The notes under the pieces: model-generated
What the model saw: only the letters and a program-made list of their open reading frames with translations
What the model was told of the DNA's origin: nothing
Database searches by the model: none
Assembly (NCBI GenBank): GCA_029948255.1
Contig: JALIZF010001883.1
Location: 186,001 to 250,000 of the forward strand
Direction: 5' to 3'
DNA: 64,000 nt
Source of the DNA: Telmatactis stephensoni
Taxonomy: Eukaryota; Cnidaria; Anthozoa; Actiniaria; Isophelliidae
Made by a program: the position numbers and the translations under genes
In this document: piece by piece, positions 50,757 to 62,639 of the stretch
Position numbering within the stretch: the first letter of the stretch is position 1
Layout of the letters: each line of letters opens with the position of its first letter

Positions 50757-51640
50757 AAGAAAGCTCGAGAGGAATCTAGGGGTTAACGAAGACAGAATGG
50801 CAATGCAGTGACGGACAATGTAAGGAAGTACAAAATGGAAGTAAAGAAACACTTGATGGCAACAATAAGAGGGAAATGGGAAGATAAACCGTTGCATGGT
50901 CGATATCCTAAAAGGTTAATAAAGCCGACACAGACACAGATAACACCAATAGATATAATCATAAAGGACGGCACAGATCCAAAATGCAGACTATGTAATG
51001 AGTACAACGAATCAGTGGACCACATAACATCAGGATGCCCTGTATTAGCGAAAAATGAATACATCGAAAGACACGATAAAGTCACAAGCTATATACATTG
51101 GAATTTGTCTAAACACTAGAATATAGACATATCCTTGAAATGGTACGAACACATCCCACAAACTTTGCTGAAAGCAAAGTGCCACCATATTATGGGATAT
51201 GCCTATCCACACAGATCGAGAAATTGTGGCAAACAGACCAGATATCGTTGTGAAAGACAAAGATGATAACAAATGCTATTTGATAGACATTTCTGTTCCC
51301 AACGATCAGAATGTAGGACTGAAAAAACTTGAAAAAAGATCCAAATATAAAGATCTTGAAATTGAAATCTCAAGAATGTGGGGTATGGAAGTCATAAACA
51401 TTCCAATCGTCATTGGTGCTATGGGACTCATCAGAAAAGGCATGGAGAAAAATATCAAAAAATTGCCAGGAACAATGAACATAGAACAATGTCAAAAACT
51501 GTAATTTTGAGAACAGCACATATCCTACGTAGAGCTTTAGCAATTAATAATTTCATAGAAAAGATTTGGAATGACTGCAAGGTAGCTTCATGTTGATGAC
51601 CACCCACCAATTGTAAAATCGAGCTGCGTGCAAATTCAAA
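50757..51640 (+). pseudogene. Non-LTR retrotransposon C-terminus with CCHC knuckle and nuclease-like domain
   Basis: Frames 50808-51119 and 51199-51504 encode WEDKPLHGRYPKRLIKPTQT, then a zinc knuckle CRLCNEYNESVDHITSGC (C-x2-C-x8-H-x4-C) with PVLAKNEYIERHDK, then NRPDIVVKDKDDNKCYLIDI, SVPNDQNV and VINIPIVIGAMGLI. The sequence RPDI(V).K......IDI..P.D resembles the restriction-like endonuclease segment at the C-terminus of some RT proteins. The linking part is frameshifted. A further frame gives TAHILRRALAINNF and a stop near 51596, then AATAAA at 51641. The RT core is absent. It abuts, and truncates, Helentron 1. Confidence 0.7.
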
Positions 51641-51695
51641 TAAAGACGTAAGGCAAATCAGTGTATTTTAATGAACTCACGTTTTTTTTTCTTTT

Positions 51696-53487
51696 TCAAT
51701 TCAATTGGTGAGAACTTGACATCGTAATAAATAATATTGTTAACTTACTATAGTTGTATCTTACTATAGTTCGTCTCTTCTTGGTGTTTGTTTCGTCGTC
51801 TTGAGATGCTTTTCTTTTGAGAGCTGCTTGGTGAACGAGAAACTCTTTTTTCTTCTTCGTTTTCTTCCTCTTCCTCATTTTCCTCTTCCTCATTTTCCTC
51901 TTCCTCATTTTCCTCTTCTTCCTCTTCCTCTTCTTCTTCTTCTTCTTGTTCTTTTTCATCTCTTTCTTGTCTTTCTCCTTCGATTTCTTGGGTACAGGGG
52001 CATACAAAGATTTAACAAGCACTGCTTTGCTGTCCTCCAAAATACCGAGGCTTATGAGCATTTTCTTGAGCAATTCAATCCCTTTGTCCTTTTGCGTGTT
52101 ATTCTCTTTGTGGAAATTCTTCAGAGCATCAACGAACGTTTTCAGTACGTATTGCTTGGCTTTTTTCATTTCGCCATAGGAACACCCATCGATTTATCGT
52201 TGTAGCTTTGCCATCTTCATTTCCTGGTTTCTGATCCAAGAAGATTTGAACAAATCTTCGAGACGTTGGTCTTCATCTTTGTCTTCTCTTTCTCTTTGAA
52301 GTAGCTTGTGTCGATCGATGTCCTTTTGAAGTGCCGATGGTAAAGTGGCGCTGGGATCTTGAGGTAACATTTCTACAAGATCTTCGGACACTCCTAGAGC
52401 TCTGAGGTTCTCCTGGCGACGCTTGTATGCTGCTCTTTCATGTCTTTCTTTCTGGCGTCTGATCTACGAGACAATACCATAGTGTTAATGAAGTAATTCA
52501 GTAATAAAACAGAAACAATAGCATTTTGGATCCGTAGTTTAGACAGTGATCATACTGACCTCCCTTACACGTGCTTCTACTTGAGCAATACATCCATCTA
52601 TCATTTTGGCTTTGCCGAGATTCCAACTACAGCCTTCTTTGGCCTTCTTAAGCAGGGGGAGCACATCGTTATCTAAACCGTCGCTTCCTTCATTTTGGTG
52701 TGGAGCCATTTCCTCCATATCGTCGTCTCTTTCAATTGGCATGGCGATGCTCTCTAAAGAGAAATATATTGATAATCAAGGGGACAAAGAATTAATACTA
52801 ACTGACAAATTGTGCGTTCCTTCAATGCGATGCAATCATAAAGATAATCCGGGCCCAATGTAACTTACCTTCCAAGTCTTGCATTTGATGTTCAACAAGG
52901 GCCTCGTCGTCAAGGGTCAGGGATAAGATGGCCTCTTTGTCTTTCTTAGAAAGCCCTTTGTCATAAGCTTCTTCGTCCTCCTCCACCATCTCTTGCTCTT
53001 CATTGTTTGTAGACGTTTCGCACATTTTGGCGGCCCAGGTGATGCAATTCATCGGATGGTCTTGAATCCATTTAGCCACTTCTTTTCGGACTGTTGGCAT
53101 TGTCTTAAAGACATATCTGTTTAGGCGGTTGTCCATGGCAGCGTTATCCTCGCTGGAACCAAAGTCAAGATCTTTCTGGCATGTGATAAAAATGGGAGAC
53201 TTATTTATACACCCTTTAGGGGATCTCCATTTCCGGTCGTGGGCAGTCCATCCTCCCTGTGTGATTACCTTCCAATCATCAACGTCCATCATCTCCACTG
53301 AAGCCTCGTCCAAGTTGATAAGTTCGGTGTGCTCTCTGATCATCGCCTTGTTGAACTGCCTTTGCTTTGTGACCCTGGCGACTTTTGCGATGTCAATGAT
53401 CTTATTGGTGGCCATGAATAACGAGGTTTTACCACTGTTTGAGGGCCCTATTAAGCAGGGTACTTTTTGCTTATGAGATCTAGTGCC
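51696..53487 (-). CDS. SF3-like helicase protein, 5'-truncated
   Basis: Exons 53487-52869, 52753-52560 and 52463-52194 have GT-AG borders and matching phases (1, 0). Exon 1 carries Walker A in CLIGPSNSGKTSLF (about 53455-53415), Walker B in TELINLDEASVE, a motif C-like segment PIFITCQKDLDFG and MDNRLNRYVFKTM. This order is that of superfamily 3 helicases of small DNA viruses and derived elements. Later exons are charged and helical. A TAA ends exon 3 at 52194, but the same frame stays open to 51696 with a Lys/Arg-rich block encoded by 18-bp repeats, so the native end may be further on. The 5' half is cut off by the minisatellite at 53500. Origin (viral or transposon) is undecided. Confidence 0.65.
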
Positions 53488-53499
53488 ACTGCACTAGAT

Positions 53500-53760
53500 A
53501 TGGGAGTATACGGGAGTCTATGGGAGTACGTGGGAGTCTATGGGAGTATACGGGAGTCTATGGGAGTATACGGGAGTCTGTGGGAGTACGTGGGAGTCTA
53601 TGGGAGTAAGTGGGAATCTATGGGAGTACGTGGGAGTCTATGGGAGTACGTGGGAGTCTATGGGAGTATACGGGAGTCTATGGGAGTACGTGGGAGTCTA
53701 TGGGAGTACGCAGGAGTCTATGGGAGTGTGTGGGAGTCTATGAGAGTATGCGGGAGTCTT
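53500..53760 (+). repeat. 20-bp minisatellite, about 13 copies
   Basis: Unit GGGAGTCTATGGGAGTACGT with frequent TATAC and TACGT variants. It interrupts the SF3-like gene just upstream of Walker A. It has the same unit as the array at 59005-60820, in inverse orientation. Confidence 0.95.
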
Positions 53761-55454
53761 TTTAAAAGTACACAAACACTTTAACATGAAATGTTAAAAA
53801 CTACTTCACTTGTATTACAGTGTTTACAATAATTTGAGAAAAGTCATGAAAATGACAACAACAACAACAAATAATAATAATGAATAAAAATAATGAACAT
53901 TTTCATCAAAAAAATCTTAAAAAATAATGTTTTGATCTAGTTAATTTTGTTTGCTTATATGCCTGTATATATGCCTATATGTTTTTTCTCTGTAATTTCC
54001 ACAAGTCGGCAACTTTTTTGAAAGGAACTTTTGAGTGGTTGACCCTCTATTGTTATGAGAATGACACTGTGAATTCTTTACAACAAAAGATATACATATA
54101 TAACAAGTCTTGGCACAGCAAAATAGCGTCAAGTATAATGGGCAAATTGCGTGTAATTCAAATTGATTGTACCAAATATTTTTGCTATCTAAAAAACTGT
54201 AAAAAGAATTTCAAGTGTAAGTTTTCGATCTCACGAAGAGTCAGCAACTTTGCCATTAATATAGCGGGATGTCTGCAATGCCAGGAGGGGATTAAGCTAT
54301 ACTAGTCATACTACTGGGATGTCCGTAATGGCGGGGTAGGTGTCCCCAAGAGTTCATCAGTTCATCAGGAAATATTGGGTAGACATCTATTTTCAAAGTA
54401 TTTGAATATCACTCCGAAACGACAAAACTGTGATTATCAGTTTTTTTTCTAGCCATTAAGAATATACAAATTGTATTCCGACACAAGATTGCAGCATATA
54501 TAGTTGCTCACCGACTTCAAAGCGGTGACCGACTGTGAGGGAACTGAAAATGCTATTCTTTCGATTTTAAGATAAACTAATAGGGCTGGATCATCAGAGC
54601 GTTAAAACTGAAAACAGTTATAAAGCATTTATACTTCTACCTAATTTGTCTATGTTAAGACACATTTCTACCTGCTTTTAGTCCCAATTATCCCTTTGTT
54701 TACAACTCAACTTGAAAAGAGTAACACATCAATGTTAATTAATGCTGCCCACTTTGTTTTCCGAGCTACTAAAAACTAATCGGCTATTAAAGCAAATTAC
54801 AATTGAAAGTGTAATTTTTTATGTATTAGAGACATAGAAAATAATAATACTTTTTGTAGATCGTTGCAGATTGAACCTATTAAAGGTTAGTATAGTATGA
54901 CGATGTTGGCGACAATAGAACTAAGATTGATATTAGTCTTGAAATATTCAACGTGCTCATTTGAATTTAGAGACAATCTAAAATGTTCTACAATGCAATT
55001 CTTTTCATATCAATCACTTACATTTCCTCTAGTCAAATTTTCCATGAAAAGGCATGAATAGTATGGAGTTAGATTAGTGACAAAATTCAATTGCTCAAAA
55101 TGTGACAATCGAGAACCCAAAGTCATCAAAGTAAAACTCAAATCCATCAAGTCAATAGCCAAATTTGACAATCAAAACTGTAATCGAAAATAAACTTGAT
55201 TTCATTGATTTAAAAGTCAAATCTAAAGGCCAGAAGTTGAACTTATCAGACCAGAATCTGATTTCATCAAATCAAATGTAAAGTATCGAAGTGATCAATT
55301 CGAAGTGTGCGAACCCATCAGAAGCAGGAACCCATCAAACAGAAACCCATCGGGATGGGCTTCCTGTGCTGGAAGTAATATATATATATATCAGGCTTGG
55401 GCTTCCTGTTGTACTTTCGCGAACTCCATTTTGTTAGCACTTTGTTTACTGACG
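53761..55454. other. No gene seen; upstream region of the transposase
   Basis: AT-rich. 55090-55300 is rich in AATC/CATCAA pseudo-repeats, and a (TA)n tract lies at about 55379-55392. Open frames such as 53979-54305 have no motif. The promoter of the transposase should be at the right end. Confidence 0.4.
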
Positions 55455-57640
55455 ATGGTGTTTGAAAGAGCTGTTCCGAGTTCTTTGATAGGAGGGATTT
55501 TAGAAGAGTATTTAAGACGAGTGACTATTGAGTTACTTTGAGAGATAAATAACACTGTAGACAATGATTACATAGTTTTTCGTTTGGACCAAGTATGCAG
55601 CACTTTGGTACAATCTGGTCATCTACTGCCACAGAACACTTGTGATCAACTGCTAACACTTTTCAGAAGAGCATTAGCTGTTGTCCAACACTCTACTATT
55701 GAACAAACTTTTAATGAACAAATAACCCTTCATACTGGAAGACCTGGAAGACCAAGAGTTGAAATTTCAAGGGAAACTCTCAGCTTTTTGCTTGAACTTG
55801 GGTTAAAACTAACCGAAATAGCCCGAATGTTCTCTGTCAATGTACGGACTATACATCGGAGAATGGAAGCGTTCAATCTTCGATCAGATTGCCCACGCTA
55901 CTCCTTCATTTCTGATGACCAACTTGACGAAGCATGCCGAGATATTCTTTGACAATTTCCTAATAGTGGGGTCAGAAGAATGAGAGGATTTTTAGCTGCC
56001 AGAGACATTAATACCACTTGGGAAAGAACAATAGAATCCATGAGGAGAGTCGATCCAGAGGGTGTATTATTAAGGTCAATGCAGTTAAATATTACTCATC
56101 GTAGAGTATATTCTGTTAGAGGGCCTCTAGCTTTGTGGCATATAGATGGCAACCACAAACTAATAAGGTGAGTTATTATCCAAATCTAGATGACAATATA
56201 ATGAATTGTTTTCTTGTCCATACCCACCTGTGGTCTACTGAGTGTTAAATTTTATTTTGGAAAAATGTACCCATATCATGTAGCCTAGCTAGCTGGCCAG
56301 GTGTTGGTCAATATGGATTTGGGGTGTAAAAGGGAGCATCTCAAGGTCAAAGTAGATGTAACAATAATCAATGATCATTATTATACTACAAAACTTAGTA
56401 CTGTATGTCAAAATAGTTTATATATAACTAAATGACAATGTGATTGCTTTTCAAGTGAAGTTCTTGCAATATAAATTATTTTTGGTTCGCTGTTATTACA
56501 TGTAGGTGGAACTTAGTGATTCATGGTTGCATTGATGGGGCATCAAGGAGGATAATGTATCTACATTGCAGTGACAACAATATGGCAAGCACTGTATTTA
56601 CCTTGTTTGAAGGTGCTGTCCAAAGATTTGGACTACCATCCAGGGTACGTGCTGACCAAGGTGGTGAGAATGTTGAAGTAGCTTGGTATATGTTCACCCA
56701 TCCACTTAGAGGCCCAGACCGTGGTAGTTTTATTGCTGGCAAAAGCTGTCATAACCAAAGAATTGAACGCCTCTGGAGAGATCTTTTTACTGGATGCACA
56801 TCATTTTTCTACCACGTTTTTATGTTTTTAGAAGATGAAGGCTATTTGGACATTTCTAATGAAAAGCATTTATTTGCACTGCACTATGTATATCTCCCCA
56901 GAATAAACTGGCATCTTCAAGAATTCTCAAATGGATGGGAAAGACATCCAATATCTACGGAGCAAAATAAATCACCACTGCAACTTTGGTTCATATTACC
57001 CCCAGGGATATCAACACAAGATGCTGAGATTTTAACTGTAAGTGTAAATCATAATAGTTCTATTTGTTGTACCCTCCCCAATGGTACATAAGTTTGAGAC
57101 ATGGGCCTTCACCAGCAATGGACAAAATTTTATGCATGCTACCCCTTTTAGCAAAACAAAATGGCAAAAATAAATAAATGCAACTGGATCTCTTGGAGAT
57201 CTCTCGGAGATCAGGGAAGAGGGGGAAGGTCATGTGACTACCCTCAGTAACTGCCAAGTTACGATGAATGACTGTTAACATATAACTGACAAATATGAAA
57301 ATTCCTTAGTCTGCATATCTGGATTTTAATTAAATTTAGTAACAGCAAAAATAGTGTGTTTGCAAGCAAAAGTGCATTTAAGTAGTTTTACAAATTGTGT
57401 TTTCTACAGGACTATCACAGCTATGGTATTGACTGGGATGGCCCTGTACCTGCTATTGAAGAGATATCTATTACCCTCCCAAAAGTGAATTGTCCCTTGG
57501 GTAATGATGACTATGTGGCTCTTACTGGACTTATAAATCCATTATATCGAAGTGATTCTTTTGGAATTGATATTTATATTCAAACAGTCAATTTTATTTT
57601 TCAACGATTAAGATGTGATGATGGCTTTCTTTTGACATAA
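55455..57640 (+). CDS. DDE integrase-type transposase (IS3EU-like), three exons, two in-frame TGAs
   Basis: Exon 1 (55455-56167) starts [14 protein letters not shown]. It contains a helix-turn-helix ([40 protein letters not shown]) and ends [13 protein letters not shown]. Exon 2 (56506-57037) and exon 3 (57410-57640) follow with GT-AG borders and correct phase. The integrase core has Asp in WHIDGNHK, Asp in [11 protein letters not shown], and Glu in [24 protein letters not shown] and the closing YGIDWDGP are typical of a family known from fish and cnidarians that I associate with IS3EU transposons. Two TGA codons interrupt exon 1 (55539-55541 and 55950-55952); at the second, Arg (CGA) is the expected residue, so CpG decay is likely. 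The copy is probably just inactivated. Confidence 0.75.
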
Positions 57641-58779
57641 ATGTAAATTTAACTAGGTATGAAACATAGATCAATTTCATGTGATAGGATTCTAAAAGCT
57701 CCTGTGGGGAACTAATGCATTCCTCTCTATCGGTAGTGTCATTATATAATGCTAAAGCTTCAACAGCACTGTCAACTGTTAAACTTGTTTGTGTAATTTC
57801 TTCTATGATCCTTAAGGGAATGTTTTGAAACATCTCTCGGAGTTGAGCAATGGATGTTGATGTGTTGGGAGCTGCTGCAGAGCTGTTCAAAGATTCTTTT
57901 ATACACACAAATGGGTCACTGTTCTTCGGTGCAGAACTGGTAGATGGGCTAGCACCGGAGCTGGCAGAAGGGCCTTGGAAGTTAGAAGCACTGGGGCTGT
58001 AGGAAGGGCCTTGGATGGCAGAAGTACCAGAGCTGGAGGAAGGGCCTTGGATGGTAGAAGCACTAGGGCTGTAGGAAGGGCCTTGGATAGTAGAAGTACC
58101 AGAGCTGGAGGAAGGGCCTTGGAAGTTAGAAGCACTGGGACTGGAGGAAGGGCCTTGGATGGTAGAAGTACTAGAGCTGGAGGAAGGACTTTGGTTGTTA
58201 GAAGAACCAGCAACAGCAAGGACACAATTAAGTTGCCTCTGATGTTCTTTAAGTGTATGTAATGGAACAACCAATGAACAATGAACACATGTGACTTTTG
58301 GTACTTCAGATGATAAGGATGTATCAATGTCAAGAGACATGCTTGTTTGAATTGGCCTTACATACAATATTGCTGAGCCAATGCTACCTTTAAGGCTTGG
58401 TATGTTGTAACCACTGGGTAATGGTATTGAAACAAGTGCTTTTGTCCCAGCTCCACCAGATGCAGACCTCAAGACTTCAAGTGCTCCTTTCTGTGATTTT
58501 AGTTTTGGAAATTCATTCTCCATTTTTTTGATAAAGTGATCGTGGCTTCCATTTTTATCGAAGACTATTCTCTTCTTTCCAAGTCCCCCCAATTTTAGCT
58601 CATCCAGTTCATCCCTAGAGGGGGTCAAACTGGCATCTGTTTTGGAAAGAACTACCACATCATGGGTCCAGGTTTGAAGTGGTGTAAATCTGCTTGCCCT
58701 TGTTGTACGGCTAGTGGGTCTTGGGGTTTGGCGACTATAAGGTGAATACCTTACACCGGCCAAGCTTGGGAAACTTTGT
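57641..58779 (-). CDS. Ser-rich protein with zinc motif and CUE-like domain, partner gene of the transposase
   Basis: The open frame runs 58790-57594; the right limit is an acceptor (TTGTTATACAG at 58780), so a 5' exon is missing. Order: a conserved N-terminal module (FTPLQTWTHDVVVLSKTD, DELDELKLGGLGKKRIVFD, FIKKMENEFPKLKSQKGALE), YVRPIQTSMSLD, a zinc motif C-x2-C...H-x6-C (CVHCSLVVPLHTLKEHQRQ), tandem Ser-rich repeats (58190-57960), and a CUE/UBA-like helix bundle (IAQLREMFQNIPLRIIEEIT, VDSAVEALALY). From memory, similar WTH.....K.D proteins in fish end in a HECT-like ubiquitin ligase; no HECT is seen here. It converges on the transposase and overlaps its last exon, so the true end is uncertain. 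Confidence 0.55.
57965..58190 (-). repeat. 39-bp coding tandem repeats
   Basis: Six to seven imperfect units of the form GGGCCTTGGAtgGtAGAAG plus CACTaGgGCTGtAGGAA (plus strand). They encode a 13-residue SIQGPSSSPSAST-like repeat within the CUE-domain gene. Confidence 0.85.
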
Positions 58780-59004
58780 CTGTATAACAAGAATAGAAGA
58801 ATGCTCTTACTTTATAATATAAATATGTCAAATACAATGAGTGACTAATGTTCAATACCATTACCCAATTGTAGGGACCAAGAGTGCATAAACTTATTTA
58901 ACATACAAACATTTAACATTTAACATATAAGCTTAAACGTTTACACTGTTTATAGCATGGAAAAATTCCACCATCCTTAGTCAAATAAAAAATACATCAC
59001 ATCA
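58780..59004. other. Intron or 5' flank of the CUE-domain gene
   Basis: No coding signal; ends at the minisatellite. Confidence 0.4.
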
Positions 59005-60820
59005 CCGTATACTCCCATAGACTTCCACGTACTCCCATAGACTCCTGCGTACTCCCATAGACTCCCACGTACTCCCATAGACTCCCACGTACTCCCATAG
59101 ACTCCCACGTACTCCCGTAGACTCCCACGTTCTCCCATAGACTCCCACCTACTCCCATAGACTCCAACACACTCCCATAGACTCCCGCGTACTCCCATAG
59201 ACTCCCGTATACTCCCATAGACTCCCGTATACTCCCATAGACTCCCACGTACTCCCATAGACTCCCGTATACTCCCATAGACTTCCACGTACTCCCATAG
59301 ACTCCCACGTACTCCCATAGACTCCCACGTACTCCCATAGACTCCCTTGTACTCCCATAGACTCCTGTGTACTCTCATAGACTCCCACGTACTCCCATAG
59401 ACTCCCACGTACTCCCATAGACTCCCACGTACTCCCATAGACACCCACGTACTCCCATAGACTCCCACGTACTCCCGTAGACTCCCACGTTCTCTCATAG
59501 ACTCCCACCTACTCCCATAGACTCCCTTGTACTCCCATAGACTCCTGCATACTCCCATAGACTCCCACGTACTCCCATAGACTCCCACGTACTCCCATAG
59601 ACTCCCTTGTACTCCCATAGACTCCTGTGTACTCCCATAGACTCCCACGTACTCCCATAGACTCCCACGTACTCCCATAGACTCCCACGTACTCCCATAG
59701 ACACGCACGTACTCCCATAGACTCCCACGTACTCCCATAGACTCCCGTATACTCCCATAGACTGCTGCGTACTCCCATAGACTCCCACGTAGTCCCATAG
59801 ACTCCCACGTACTCCCATAGGCTCCCACGTACTCCCATGGATTCCCACTTACTCCCATAGACTCCCACGTACTCCCATAGACTCCCGTTTACTCCCATAG
59901 ACTCCCGTATACTCCCATAGACTCCCACGTACTCCCATACACTCCCGTATACTCCCATAGACTTCCACGTACTCCCATAGACTCCTGCGTACTCCCATAG
60001 ACTCCCACGTACTCCCATAGACTCCCGTATACTCCCATAGACTCCCACGTACTCCCATAGACTTCCACGTACTCCCATAGACTCCCGTATACTCCCATAG
60101 ACTCCCACGTACTCCCATAGACTCCCGTATACTCCCATAGACTTCCACGTACTCCCATAGACTCCTGAGTACTCCCATAGACTCCCACGTACTCCCATAG
60201 ACTCCCACGTACTCCCATAGACTCCCGTATACTCCCATAGACTTCCGTGTACTCCCATAGACTCCCATGTACTCCCATAGACTCCCACGTACTCCCATAG
60301 ACTCCCATAGACTCCTACGTACTCCCATAGACTCCCATGTACTCCCATAGACTCCCATGTACTCCCATAGACTCCCGTGTACTCCCATAGACTCCCACGT
60401 ACTCCCATAGACTCCTGCGTACTCCCATAGACTCACGCGTACTCCCATAGATTCACGCATACTTCCATAGATTCCCTTGTACTCCCATAGACTCCCTTGT
60501 ACTCCCATAGACTCTCTTGTACTCTCATAGACTCCCACGTACTCCCATAGACTCCAATGTACTCTTATAGACTCCTGTGTACTCCCATAGCCTCCCACCT
60601 ACTCCCATAGACTCCCGTGTACTCCCATAGACTCCCTTGTACTCCCATGATTCTCTTGTATATTTCCATAGACTCCTCTGTACTCTTATAGACTCTCTTG
60701 TACTCCCATAGACTGTCTTGTACTTCCATGGACTCTCCTTTATTCACATAGGCTCTAGCTTGTGCACTCTCATTGACTCACTTTTTCTCCCATAGAGCCT
60801 CTTGTACTCCCATAGACTTC
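59005..60820 (-). repeat. 20-bp minisatellite, about 90 copies
   Basis: Unit ACTCCCATAGACTCCCACGT on the plus strand, the inverse of the array at 53500-53760. Variants (CGTAT, TTGTA, TGCGT) alternate in short higher-order patterns. It is degenerate towards the right end (60640-60820). Because three units equal 20 codons and the unit lacks stops in several frames, long open frames rich in Tyr-Gly-Ser-Trp-Glu arise; they are not taken as genes. Confidence 0.97.
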
Positions 60821-62639
60821 ATTAAAAAATCAAAATAAAACATGCTAGTGCTCGAAGCCTACCTAATCGAACGAAATCGAACCTTTGGATTGGATGGCAT
60901 ACGGCAATCGAGCAAAATTGAAATTTTGATTTCAAGTATACCTGACGTGGGTTTGTTAACGTATTTCTGTTTTCCAGTTGAGCTAAATTTTTGCGTTTCT
61001 ATTTCAACTGCTTTTATAACGCATGTTAAGAATTGCACGCGCTCTTTATAGTGAAATGTGTGCATTTTTTGTTGTATTTATTCATAGCGCGCCTTTTTAG
61101 GTGTTTTGTTTCCTATGTTTAGTATTGTATTGTTTGGTTGCTTTGCATGTTTAGAGTTTCATGTTTTATTGATAGGAGTGCGCGCACAAATTCAGTTTCC
61201 GGATGAAGCCCGAATGGGCGAAACGTTCATATTAAAGTACAAGTTAACTGAAGAGTACAGTAGAAAACTACACCTTGGTGAATTGTTCTTCAAAAGCAAT
61301 TTACAAGCGGTTATTGTAAATCAATTCAGTTACAAGTGCATGTTGCTAAAATCTTATCATAACATAAACTCTCAAAATATAAACTTAAAATCCTCAAAAA
61401 ATAGAGCTAAGATAAGCCAACACATTCCCTTCACAACTCGAAAATAACAATAGTTCATGATTGGTTTTAAATAGTAAATATAGTAAATTGAGATGAACCT
61501 GCATGCTGAGAAAAAGTTTCAATATAATTTTTTCATTATTTAATGCAGCATGATAATAGGAATTGAAAAAAGATATCACTTTTAATCTATTGTGATCATA
61601 TATTGTCATGCGCTGTGAATCTTTGTGGGCATGTAAGACATATTTCTAAAAGGTTGTCTGAAGGAGAATGGCGAATGGTAATTAGGACTACTGTGGGTAT
61701 CTATCTAATTTTACAATAAAGACCTTTGATGGCGATCGTATTGGTGTATCCATTTTTGAGCAACTGGGCAAATAAATGCAGCTATATAGTGAAATTTTGC
61801 ATAACAAAGGGCCCCAGTCAGTTCTTTTCAGTTGTGCCAACACTATACGACCTATACTGCTAACAATTTGCCACTCTCCTTCGTAAAACCTTTTTAAAAT
61901 AGGTAATATGGTATATCGTTACAATCATAGTTTTAGGATTTACCTTAATAATTAATTAATCATCTATAGCTAAGCTGTTACAATGGCCCTAGTTTGTCCA
62001 TCTTACAATTCCCAAATCTTATTTCACAAAAGAAAACTCATAGTTATAGTTATTGTGTGAATCATTTACAAACGTCATTGCGTTGCGCAGTATTGTCATA
62101 AACATTGACTGTATCAAGTTATTAGCAAAAATCTGTAAAAGCTGCTTGGCATGCAGCCATCATTGTCAATTAAAAGTTAGTGTACAACCAAGAAAAAACA
62201 TCATTTATGCCTTAAATCAAACAGTACTAATCATAATATGCCTAAAAATCTGTGTTGTGTTTTCTAAACTGTTATTTTCTTTTTGACAAAAAAGTCAAAG
62301 TTTACTGCTGTCATAAAAATATTTGATTAGCACGACGTCATTCAAGAATAAATACTCCCTTAATCAATAAACCCCAATGCTGTTTTAGGCATATTTACTC
62401 GTCCAAAAACGTTACATGTTCTGTTTGAATATTTGTTAATTTAGTTCAATATTTGCACCAGGGGCATATCCATTACCCCTTTGTAAGCCAAAAAGCAATA
62501 AAAAATAACAAATCTGACCATGACGTCGTGACGTCATAATGATAATTTGGTATGTAAGGACTCCACCCCCTCCATGAAAAATCCTGGATATGTCCCTGTG
62601 CACGATTTGTTTGCTTTCTTTCCTGATATAAATTGTGAC
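60821..62639. other. No recognised gene
   Basis: Two modest frames occur: 60842-61051 plus, and 61106-61447 plus. The latter begins with a hydrophobic stretch (MFPMFSIVLFGCFACLEFHV) and then VRAQIQFPDEARMGETFILK. Neither has a known motif. The remainder is AT-rich. Confidence 0.35.

Larger units (their letters stand above)
53491..60851. mobile_element. Candidate integrase-type (IS3EU-like) transposon bounded by inverted minisatellites
   Basis: The transposase (55455-57640) and a convergent CUE-domain gene lie between 20-bp arrays in opposite orientation (53500-53760 and 59005-60820). GCACTAG at 53491-53497 and CTAGTGC at 60845-60851 are inverse heptamers just outside the arrays and could be terminal repeats. 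No target duplication could be matched, so the boundaries are tentative. Confidence 0.4.

Noticed and set aside
51801..52205. Plus-strand Leu/Phe/Pro-rich frame
   Set aside because: Antisense of the Lys/Arg-rich extension of the SF3-like gene; no motif of its own.
53467..53784. Plus-strand frames over the left 20-bp array
   Set aside because: Same minisatellite artefact.
55305..55541. A separate 78-codon plus-strand gene
   Set aside because: Its end is in frame with, and better explained as, the start of the transposase exon 1 interrupted by a TGA.
58977..60747. Long minus-strand frames rich in Tyr-Gly-Ser-Trp-Glu
   Set aside because: Artefacts of the 20-bp minisatellite; several overlapping frames are open at once.
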